Shown in pieces: positions 48,383-58,200 of a stretch of DNA of 64,000 bases. The stretch lies in NCBI GenBank assembly GCA_948474755.1, contig CAOLHI010001439.1, forward strand, positions 310,001-374,000, read 5' to 3'. Made by a program: the position numbers and the translations under genes. This DNA is from Ctenosaura bakeri. Taxonomy: Eukaryota; Chordata; Lepidosauria; Squamata; Iguanidae. How positions within the stretch are numbered: the stretch's first letter is position 1; each line of letters opens with the position of its first letter. Under the pieces are notes generated by a model that was not told where the DNA came from, did not search any database, and saw nothing but the letters and a program-made list of their open reading frames with translations.

Positions 48383-48392
48383 CCTTTTATAG
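48383..48392 (-). promoter_or_regulatory. PRDX2: PRDX2 TATA box
   Basis: The minus strand reads CTATAAAAGG next to a GCC-repeat, inside a CpG island of about 47.7-48.5 kb. CCAAT-type sequence on the minus strand (CCCAATG) lies further upstream near 48522-48528. Confidence 0.75.
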
Positions 48393-48761
48393 CCGGCGCG
48401 CTGGAAGGGGGCCGGGTTGGGAGGCGGGGTATGAGAGAGGCCCCCTCCCCAATGGCAGCGGGAAAGTGGGATGAGAGTCTTGGGGAACAAACCCCGTAGC
48501 TGTGAGAGTGGGTCCGGTCCGCATTGGGAGAAATTGCATCCGGATAATTAGCTCCCCACCGACCGCCCCCGGATTCCTGTGGTTTTAATAAGTACACGAC
48601 CGGCAGGCATTCAACAGGTGAAACTCGCCATCACCCGACATGTCCAAGCTGTACTGTTGGATTTTAGTCCGTCATGTCAAAAGCCTTTCCAGAAACAAAA
48701 TGGCGGTCTCATCCTTTACCTGTGTGCCAGAATCCTACCCATTAGTTCCCACGAACTATCC

Positions 48762-48840
48762 CTTGCCTAAGAAAACCCTGTGAAATTCATGGGGTCGCCA
48801 TAAGTCCACAGTCGACTTGGAGGTACATACACACATACGG
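48762..48840 (+). mobile_element. 3' fragment of a 5S-type SINE
   Basis: AAGAAAACCCTGTGAAATTC, ATGGGGTCGCCATAAGTC and CGACTTGGAGGTACATACAC match the tail of the 5S-type SINE in plus orientation. The head is absent. Confidence 0.65.
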
Positions 48841-48934
48841 CAGAGTTCCAGGCCCGTGGAATCATTTGTTGAGTGGAGAGGGAACAGAAAAGTAAATCCC
48901 TTCGATTTAATGGATCTGTTCGACCTGAGACTAA

Positions 48935-49114
48935 GGCCATTTCCGCACGAGACTATTATACCGCTATGATTCCACTTTCAACATCCTATGGAATCCTGGG
49001 GTTTGCAGTTTCGGGAGGGGCCGGGCAGCCCCTCCCGAGACTGCAAACCCCAGGATTCCATAGGATGTTGAAAGTGGAATCATAGTGCTATAACAGTCTC
49101 GTGCGGAAATGGCC
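48935..49114. mobile_element. Palindromic MITE (family A), upstream of PRDX2 promoter
   Basis: A 180-base inverted repeat starting GGCCATTTCCGCAC and ending with its complement. It is flanked by TAA on both sides, which may be a 3-base target duplication. The arms differ at a few positions near the outer third. Confidence 0.85.
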
Positions 49115-49514
49115 TAAGAATAGGATTTAGGCTCATGTCTACTAAGTGTTGTCATCCTAACATTGAATCTATATGCTATGAAAAAACTATGGTGGCCGGA
49201 TTTCAATTTGTTTGTACGAAAGCTCAAGAGACTCCTCAGGAAAATGAAAGGAACCTTATATGGAGAATCATTCATACTTGTGAAATCCTTTGTATGCAAG
49301 AAATATATGTAGGCATGTACTGCAGCCACATGGTTGTGAGCTTGATCCTGCAGGGCTCCAGGTTGACTCAGCCTTCCATCATTCCATATTCGGTAAAATG
49401 AGTACCCAGCTTGTTGGGGACAATTAGCTAAACACATTATAAGGGAATGCTTAGCACTGAAAAGCAGTATAGAAATGTAACTGCTAGTGCTATTCTGTCC
49501 CATGCATTATTTTT

Positions 49515-49592
49515 ATTGTTGTGTGTCTTCAAGCTGACTGTCACTTAGGACAATCCTGTCATAGCATTTTCTGACAAGATTTATTCAGATGC
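49515..49592 (-). mobile_element. SINE 3' fragment
   Basis: The tail ATTGTTGTGTGTCTTCAAGC and about 60 bases of the shared 3' region are present. The head is absent. Confidence 0.6.
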
Positions 49593-49899
49593 TTCGTGAT
49601 AAATTATCCATGCTCTAATATTTTTTATACTGTAGGCTTAAACACATTACTATAGGGGTGGAGATAGGGCAGGACAAGAAAAACACATCTCAGTGGTTAA
49701 TCATATGCTTTGTGTGAAGAAAGTCCCAGGCTCAGAGCCTTGCTTGTCTCTTGAAAGCTAGTAGCACCTCAGGGAGCAGGACCAAAAAAAAGCCTCTACC
49801 AGTTAGAGGAGATTTCATTCTCAGTCTAACAGCTTCATAGCATGATCAAAGACAAGTGTGACTCACTAAGGACAAACATGGATCTGGTAGGTCCTCTGC

Positions 49900-50210
49900 A
49901 GCCAGTCAGAACTAGGTTGGCTGCGGTTACCCAGAGGACCTTCTCTTCTATCGCTCCCAAGTTATGAAATGGCCTGCTGGAAGAGACCCGGCATATTACC
50001 AGTCCAAACTAGTACTCCACCGCCTCCCACCAACTGTCCTCCTGTTCTTTAATGTAGTTAATGTGTTTTAGGGGGTTGGTTTTAGATGGGTTGATGGGTG
50101 GGGAGGATTGGTTATGTTTTAATGCATTTAATGTATTTAATGTATTGTTGTAGTACCACCTCGATCCATGGGGAGAGGTGGGATATAAATATTATTATTA
50201 TTACCTAGAT
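49900..50210 (+). pseudogene. L2-like LINE 3' end
   Basis: The plus strand reads QRTFSSIAPKL followed by a stop and NGLLEE, matching the C-terminal ORF2 signature of L2-like elements. It continues to the tail CACCTCGATCCATGGGGAG, GGTGGGATATAAAT and an ATT microsatellite. A similar tail occurs at 12540. Confidence 0.7.
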
Positions 50211-50429
50211 CCAATTCAACTTTGTTTCAGGCCTAGTTGTGAGACAGAGATTGCTTTGATGCCTTAGTGCTTAATGGGACTGGATGTGGGAAAATGTGCT
50301 TCCGTTGGTACTGCCAGAGGTCTTGACACTTTGCAGTACCATTGGCCATGTTAATCTTCTGGGTGGCCTTTCTGAGATGAGACTGAAAAGCACTGTGTTA
50401 TGGTGGCTCTGCTTCTTTTGGGTGGGGGA

Positions 50430-51260
50430 GCTTAGAAAGTGACCCTATGAGACTCATACTTGACATCATGACCATTGGTCTGTGGTCTCCCTCAGAGTTC
50501 TGTCTTGTCCCGCATGCTATTTAACATATAAATTAAAGAGCTAGGAGATGGCATTTGGAGTCTGAGGGCTTGGTACCATTAGTATGCTGATAACACCTAA
50601 GTTGGTCTCTCTGTCCAGCTAAAACCAAGTTCTGGTTCTAAAGAAGTGCCTGATATCAGTAAAGGAGTGGATGAGAGTAAACAAACTAAAGCTCTATCCC
50701 AGACAAGACAAAGTTGTTCCTGGTTAGTCTAAAGGGCAGATCAGGTGATCCCAATTGGAATTTGGGCAGAGGCTTTGAATAGCATTTCCCTTCACAGTTT
50801 GTGTGTAATTCCTTGACCTAGCTGCCCAATTTTCAATGGTGGCCAGGAGTACATCTGAAGGCAAGTTAAGATGAAAGTGTCAACTCCACATGATCATGAC
50901 GATATCATGGCAACACGTGCCTTAGATCCAATGCTGTTTTGACTGCTATTGCTTAGTGAATGTGGGACTGACTTGGAAGTGTCAAGAAGCTTCAGCTGGT
51001 CTAGAATAGTGCATCCAGGCTATTGACCAGCCTGGTTTCAGGGCGTACTGTATGTGACTCCCTTGTTATGACAACTTTACTGGAACACCAGTTTTGTTAC
51101 TGGGTACAATTTAAAATCCTGGACATTCCCACTAGGGACCAGGGAATCTGCAAGGCTGTTTTCTCTCATAGTACCCTGCCTGCTTTTTTGAGGTCTTTGG
51201 GGAAGATTCTTCTTTCATTTCACCACCCTTGGAGGCACTTGTGGTGCTATGTAAATAGAT
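50430..51260 (+). pseudogene. L2-like LINE ORF2 fragment
   Basis: A degraded plus-strand ORF2: GLWSPSEFCLVPHA (RT motif B region), then a remnant of the catalytic-loop segment, then IPDKTKLFLVSL (the NPDKTEVLLV block), and LTSLVSGR with a TTLLEHQ/WVQFKILD text corresponding to the post-RT region. Stops occur throughout. It lies downstream of, and is separate from, the 3' end at 49900-50210. Confidence 0.7.
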
Positions 51261-51740
51261 AAGGAAACAGCAACATTTGGAAAAGAGGCAAAAGAAGGCT
51301 TTCTTCGTGGCCATTCTCGGGCTACAGAAGCTAGGCTTGTTGCCTCTCTGTTGTCCATCTAATACAGAAGGATGCAACTCAAAATACGTTTTTGGACTGC
51401 AGCTCCCATAATCCTTCACTGTAGCAATAAACAAATATGGAAGACCTCTCCTCTAATTCAGGCATCCATCTGACATTTTAACTAGGTTCTCCGTGCAAGA
51501 CTTTTACATTTGAATGCTACTTCTATTTTACGGATCCGTTTTTAATTAAAAAAAAAACTGTTTAAAAAATCCTCTGGTAATTTAAGCAAGGTCGGTGTAG
51601 AAGAAGTTTTAATTGGCTGAATTCTATTTATTTTCTATGGATTTGTTTTCAATTTTGTATTTGTTTTTATTTTAATCATATTACCATTTTCTTCCCTGGA
51701 TGCCATGGGGGGGGCAGAAAAGTGTGTATAAATTTAATAC

Positions 51741-51852
51741 ATTGAATAAAAACAAATTTAAATTTAATGAATTAAATTAAATAGAGCATATAATATAACA
51801 AATTGAATAAAACAAATTTAAATTTAATAAATTAAATATAGCATATAATATG
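51741..51852 (+). repeat. AT-rich tandem duplication upstream of RNASEH2A
   Basis: Two units of about 55-60 bases begin TTGAATAAAA(A)CAAATTTAA and end GCATATAATAT. The second has small deletions. It lies about 180 bases before the GC-rich promoter. Confidence 0.8.
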
Positions 51853-51954
51853 CCATAACGCCTTTCTAAAATAGAAAATGGAATTCAGGAATCTTGATGA
51901 ATTTCCCGCCATATCACTGGCATTAATGGTTAAATACACTCTCTGCCGCAACGC

Positions 51955-52121
51955 TTCTACATTGGGTAGAACAGAATTCCGCCGCGGACGAGCTTTTCTG
52001 CCCTGGGGCCGATGTCGCCCCGGGAACTACAAATCCCAGAAGGCCGTGCGCTCACAGTGCTCCCGCCTCCCTATTTCCTTGTCGGATTTCCTCGGTATTT
52101 CCTGGGCGCGCGGGTAAGAAT
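51955..52121 (+). promoter_or_regulatory. RNASEH2A: RNASEH2A promoter with ZNF143-type site
   Basis: A short GC-rich, TATA-less region precedes the ATG. ACTACAAATCCCAGAAGGC at 52026-52044, followed by CGTGCG, closely matches the ZNF143/THAP11 (SBS) promoter motif ACTACAATTCCCAGAATGC. Start sites are probably between 52045 and 52110, giving a short leader. The motif match is from memory of the consensus. Confidence 0.7.
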
Positions 52122-52248
52122 ATGGATCTGAGCGCCTTTGAAGACGACAACTCGGTGAATTGCCTGCTGGACTCCGCGGTGCCTGCCGTCTGCCGGACCG
52201 AGCCCTGCTGCCTGGGCATCGATGAAGCGGGCAGGGGGCCGGTGTTGG
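52122..52248 (+). CDS. RNASEH2A: RNASEH2A exon 1
   Basis: Encodes residues 1-42 and the first base of Gly43, with catalytic Asp34-Glu35 in [11 protein letters not shown]. The ATG lies in AATATGG (A at -3, G at +4). The donor is TTGG/gtaggg. Confidence 0.96.
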
Positions 52249-55200
52249 GTAGGGGGCAGATTGCTGCGGGGAGAGAGGAAGTGCACCTTGGGGTCCTTTT
52301 TGGCAACTCCCAACTAAATAAACTTGGTCCTAAAAATAGCAGGAAGGCAGGGGGCAGCTTTGAACTGGGTCCTTACCCGTGATTTTTCGCGTGCCCTCGT
52401 GTGATCCAATGGATTTTTCCAAAGAACTTCTTGGGCGCCTTCCTATCGCTCAGCATCAGCCCCTTGTTGTTAAAATGGGAATAATGGGGCGTAATCGCAG
52501 GGGTGAGGTTGAGAGAGGCCATTTCCGGACTAGCTTGTTATAGCGCGATGATTCCACTTTCAGCATCCTCTGGAATCCTGGGGTTTGCAGTTTCGGGAGG
52601 GGCCGGCCAGCCCTTCCCGAAACTGCAAACCCCAGGATTCCAGAGGATGTTGAAAGTGGAATCATCGCGCTATAACAGGCTAGTGCGGAAATGGCCATAG
52701 ACAGAGTTGGCCGGCTAGTAATAAATGCAAAGGATCCTGTTCTAGTTATGTGGTTCTATGTCTCACTTTAGACCCAAAAACAGAGTTTTCACTTTTTTTT
52801 TTAGCTGCAGCGTCAGGAACCTCCTCGGAGAGAACTGCTATAAATGTGATATGATTATTACTTCTGGAGAAATTAATGTAGATATTCTCTGTTGTAGGTC
52901 AGTTTTGTTCTGTAGCTGTAATTATAACAGTAGCATTTGAGGGATAGAGGCCATATGGTCTGCTGGAAATTGCTGGGACTGATGGGAATTGCAGTCCAGT
53001 AATAGTTAAAGGGCCACATGATCCCCACTCTTTCAGTGTTGGAGGGTATTTAGATTGTTAACAATTTTCACGTACTGTATATTGTTCTAACCCTTCAACA
53101 GCCCTGAAAGGAAGGCTCTTGTTTTATACTGTAGCTGAAACACTGGTGTTGAATTGAATGGCTTGTTCTGGTTTCTATTTTCTTTCCAGGCCCCATGGTT
53201 TATGGAATCTGTTACTGTCCCGTGGCCCGGCAGGGGCATCTGGAGACACTGAAGGTGGCAGGTAAAAAGAGGAGTGCCTGAGTAGTGGTGGAAGCTGTAT
53301 AATATGAGATGGGATCCAAGCTGAAAAGGGAAACAGAAGAACTTCTGTCTCTAGTTTTTTTTGGAGGGGGGATGTTTACATTCATCCTAGGCTGCATCTC
53401 CTTCAGCTTGTCCCCTCCTCGCCACTTCCTTTTAGATTCCAAGACTCTAACAGAGGCTCAGCGGGAACAACTGTTTGAGAAACTGGATGCAGCCAAGGAT
53501 TTTGTAGGCTGGGCCCTGCACATTCTCTCGCCCAACTTCATCTCAACTAGCATGCAGAGGCGGTGAGCAGAGTGGGGACATGAGAGTTTGCTTATTACGT
53601 GGATTAAGAAGCTGTTAGAATCATGGTTTTGAAAGGATGACACTGTTTCTCTAAGGTCACTTCCTTGCTCTCTTGGGTGTGATTGGAAGTGGAGCCCAAG
53701 TACCTTATGGACAAGATTTTGTAAGTGGTGGCTCACTGGTAACTACTTTGCTTTGGACCCTTATGGAATGCTGCTGCATGTATTTGGGGGGTGTTATGTA
53801 GTGTCTACTGGCAATTAATGCATAAGGATGGAGGAGAGAAAGGGGGCTGGAAACATGAGGCTTTCTACTTCTTATCATATCTTGGAACTGATAGCCTGTT
53901 ACCCTGCTTGCTGGGAGTCGCTTAGGGGGATTCCCAATGCCTGTCAAAATTATCGCTTGTGGGGAAAATTAGCTATGAAAAGTGCTTTAGCAATGCAAAG
54001 AGGGCAGAGTAATTAAGGATCTTTTAGCCCAGCTTTTACGGAGTTGGATCACAGAGAATCAGGCTAACTATTCAAATTTAAGTATTTTATTGAAGTAGAT
54101 GTTAAAATCCATACAATCACTCAGCCACACTCACTCCCACAACCATACAAGACTATAGAAATTTAGAAAGAGGTGAAAATTAAAAGGGAGAGAGACATGA
54201 GGGTTTTGGGGTAATACTGTACCAATCCAGAAGTCTTTGGCTGGGAAAAGACAAGTGAAAAACTCATCTCAGCTTCTCCCCTGGAGGCTGAGGGGAGCTT
54301 TTCCTCTGGCAGAAGCATCGTTGCAAGTCTGGGAGAACTCCTCCTCCAAAATGGAAGAGAAAAGAGATCCTAGTTATAGTGGTGAACAGAGCTAAAAAGA
54401 TAAATGTCCTGGGGACCAAATGGCTGCATTTTTATGAAGATGGATCTCAGCTTTGTAGTTCAAAGAAAATACGGCCAGGCATTCTTGGCTTCACTGCAAG
54501 ATGGCTATCTCATCTGGGGATGCATGCCTCCAAGGTGTAACATTCCTGGCTGTTTGAAATGTTAATTTGATTCCAGAGGCCTCTTGTCTCCTGTTGGTGT
54601 TATTCTTGCTGATAATCCATTCCAATGGAATGTGAGAACCATTTCGAGATTCACCTAGGATGTGTGACAGAAAATAGTGCTACTCTTTTGACCTATCTCC
54701 ATAGCTCTACTGCCTACGTGTCCTTCCAGTAGATCTCTATGGCTCACTGTGTTTAATATAAAATAGTTATGATTCTCAGGACATAGCATGTAGGTGAGAT
54801 AACAAGCCCCCTGAGGCTGATCATCATAAAAAGGAAGGCAACATTGCTGTGTGCTTCCCTAAATTGCTTCCTTCCTCCATGGTACTCTGTCCTTGAAAAC
54901 TGGTAGTACAACTGGGACCTTCTGCGTTGCTGACTGTCATGCAACAGTATTGTATAATACAATATTATATCTTTCAAGTCTTTGAATGTTTGTTGTATCA
55001 TAAATATCTGAGGTCTTTCACTAAGCATCTTCTCCAAAAGAGAAGAGAAAAAAAAAGCCTTTTAGGTTGTGGCTCCCACTTGTATGGAAGGTTTTCCACA
55101 AGAAGGCCCACCAAGCACCAGATTAATATTTGTATTTCTATGTATTTGAGGAGATGTGATGGGTAAAACATCTGCCGTAGTCCAGTGCTGGAGTTCTTGA

Positions 55201-58200
55201 TGGCTCATAATTTGTTATTGAATTGAGTCTTGTATATTTTATTATTTTAACTTTTGCATAGTCCAGTTGTGAAATGCCTCTGTGTGTGCGCGCACACACG
55301 GCTTCAAGCCACCTATCAACTTATGGCAACCTCATGAATTTCATAGGGTTTTCTTAAGCAAGGAATACTCAGAGGTGGTTTTGCCAGTTCCGTCCTCTGA
55401 AATACAGTGTAGAGCACCTGATATGTGTTCATGATCTCCCATCCGAGTATTAACTGGGGCTAGCCCTGCTTAGTTTCCATTATCAGACAATATTTAGGTA
55501 GCTTGTAGGATGCCTAGAGCCTTATTTTGAAATAGCAGTCCAGGGAATTAAGATAATAACAACAACAGACAGTCCTACTTCACCATGTCATTGTTAAGTA
55601 TGTGGGATTTGCCTTCCTATTCACTGTGTGGACAGTGCAGTCACTGCTGACAATGCTTAGGGGTAGGTGCTTTCTGTTTTGGTTGCTATTAACAAGTTGG
55701 AACATAGAAAACTGTATTATTCTCAAGCCAGGCTGTTTGTCTGTCCAAGTCCTCCTATCTATCTAGGCCCACCATATTCATGAAAGCAGGGCAATGGAAT
55801 TTTCTCAGTGAACAATGGGGAAATAGTGATTAAAATATACTCACATATTATTTTTTTTTAATTGCTGCTTAAACATTTGCCTTTGTGGCAACTGGAGCAG
55901 AGAAGCAGCAAAGTATAAATAAAATGTCATGCTACATATTCTTTCTATAATATGATTACTTGATTTTCAAAATGTTATTTTAAAAGTTATGTCATGACCA
56001 TTAGTGAAACAGAATAAAATGATCCTGTGTGTGCTAGCATTATTTCATTATGTAAAAGTTGGCTGGCTTTCTGTAACTGGCTAATTTGACTGCTCAAATA
56101 CACTAGAATCAGTTTTGATTGAATTAAAGATGTGAATACTTTGCTACAAGTCAGTAAATTATGGCTGGGCAGATATAGTAGTTAGCCACTATTCCTCTAG
56201 ACAGGTGATAAGGACTAGTCCTGCCATAATATTTCTGTATTCCCTCAATTATAAAAAAATGATTCTGGTTTAGAAATTTGACCTTATATGCAGTATCACA
56301 TTAGTGAAAACAAAACTATTTTAGAAGTTTTTATTCTACTTTTACTCTACTTTGTTTTATGGGTAAAACAAGAACTCAGACATACGCTTGAGCACAGAGA
56401 CCTCTCTTTTCTACTTCTGCAGAAGGAAATGACACCATTAAAAAAGGAACTAAAATGTTCTCTGCATTGTCATTGTTTAGATATTGTTTGTATTTAACTT
56501 TTCATCTAGGCATAATTTCAAAACAAATGTGTTTTTTTCCTGTTCGTAGTGTTCAAATAAGCTAATACTGAAGCTCTTATCTTGACAAAATTATATTTTG
56601 ATACTTGTGTACTTTTACAAAAATTGCATTTCAGTACTTTAAAATAATTTGAAAAAATTATTTAATGTAATATAGCCTTTGAGTTACATGACAGTCAGCG
56701 CAGTGCAGTGGTTTGAGTATTGGGTTAAGCCTCTGGAGAGCAGGATTTGAATTCCTGCTCAGCCATGGAAACCTACTAGGTGATCTTGGGAAGTCACAAT
56801 CTCTCAGATTGAGAAGAAAGCAAAAGCAACCCCCCCCCCAAAGAAATCTTGCCAAGAAAACATTGTGATAGGGTTGCCTTAGAGTCACTATACGTCAGAA
56901 CTGACTTAAAGGCGCACAGTGATAACAACATGCCTACGAGTTATTTAAACTAGAGATTGTTTTGGAATGGTGGTCAGGAAAATCTGCAAAAGTTGTTCAC
57001 AGAAAGTCAGGAAAATTAAACACAAAATGTTGATGGCAGACCTTCTATCTGGCCAAATATCATCTATGCCGGGGTGAGGAACATTTGACCTTCAGATATT
57101 TTTAACTTCAACTCCCAGAAGCCTCAGCCAGCATGACCAATGATCAGGAATGATGGCAGTTGTAAGCCAAAACATGTGGAAAATCATGTGTTTCCTACTG
57201 CTAGTCTACATCAACTGGCAGCAGCTCTGCTGTGTTTCACTCAGAATTCTTTCCTAGTTCTGACCAAAGATGCAGGACTTCCTGCCTTTCAGACTTCCAG
57301 CATAGAAGGTGTGCTCTCCACCACTGCATCCCTCCACTGTTCCCTCCTCTGGTATGTAGTTGATCCTGGTAAAAGATGTAGTCGTGACACGTTTTCAAAC
57401 CTGGCTTTCTCTGATGTTTAGACCTTAGAACAAATGTTATGTCCCTGAATCAACATGGATTCTTTTTTGTTGCAGAGCAAAGTACAATTTGAATGCACTT
57501 TCACATGATACAGCTCTTGGGCTCGTCCAGCATGCATTAGACTCTGGAGTGCAGATTGCAAAGGTGAGCCAGCTCAGCAATCCTTGCCTGTAGGAAATAA
57601 CATAAGATGCTGCCTCTTAAATCCTTTGTGGTTCCTTCCTCTTTCAGGTCTTTGTGGACACCGTGGGACCAGCAGAGAAGTACCAAGAGAAACTAAAGCA
57701 ACAGTTTCCAGAGCTGGAGGTTACAGTGAAGCCCAAGGCAGACTCCCTCTTCCCCATTGTCAGTGCAGCCAGCATCTGCGCCAAGGTAAATGCCAGACAT
57801 AGACTCCTTTTGGCTTCAAGAGGTACTCTGGTGGTTGGAAGGATGCACAGTCAAGCTGTGAACCTCTTAACTGCTCCATCAGCTCTGTCCACCAAATCAG
57901 ACCTGAGGTCTCTGGGCCCCTCTTTGTTGAGCTCCAATCTCCACTAGTCCTTGCCACCCTGGCTTGCAAGGAGACACAATGAGAGCAGTCATTCTTCAGG
58001 TTCTCAAGGTCAAAAGGTTCCCCATGCCTGAGGGAAGTGTTACTTCTGTGTGCAAAAGTGAAATACTTCCTGATTACCAGACACAGGAGCCAAACAAAAA
58101 GGGATTCCTGTCATTGTCTGCTTCTGTCAAATAGTCAGCTGGCCACTGTTGGAGACAGAATGTTATAGAACTTTGGTTCTATGCGGTCAGGTAAGTTCTA

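Larger units (their letters stand above)
47700..48500. promoter_or_regulatory. PRDX2 CpG island
   Basis: A GC- and CpG-rich block covers the predicted PRDX2 first exon and the first 600 bases of intron 1. Reading frames of 80-200 codons occur on both strands here and are compositional. Confidence 0.75.
48400..51954. other. Intergenic region between PRDX2 and RNASEH2A
   Basis: Divergent spacer of about 3.6 kb holding SINE fragments, the palindromic MITE at 48935, two L2-like LINE pieces and the AT-rich duplication. No further gene recognised. Confidence 0.7.
53563..57475 (+). other. RNASEH2A: RNASEH2A intron 3
   Basis: The longest intron, with the 5S-type SINE (55280), tRNA-type SINE (56694) and family-B MITE (57068). 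The block at about 54040-54700 is unlike its neighbours and may be an old LTR in minus orientation (AATAAA on the minus strand near 54087), but no target duplication or coding part is seen. Confidence 0.75.

Noticed and set aside
47449..48499. Overlapping frames of about 190-200 codons near the PRDX2 promoter
   Set aside because: Located in the CpG island, present on both strands, with no domain; they overlap the predicted PRDX2 first exon.
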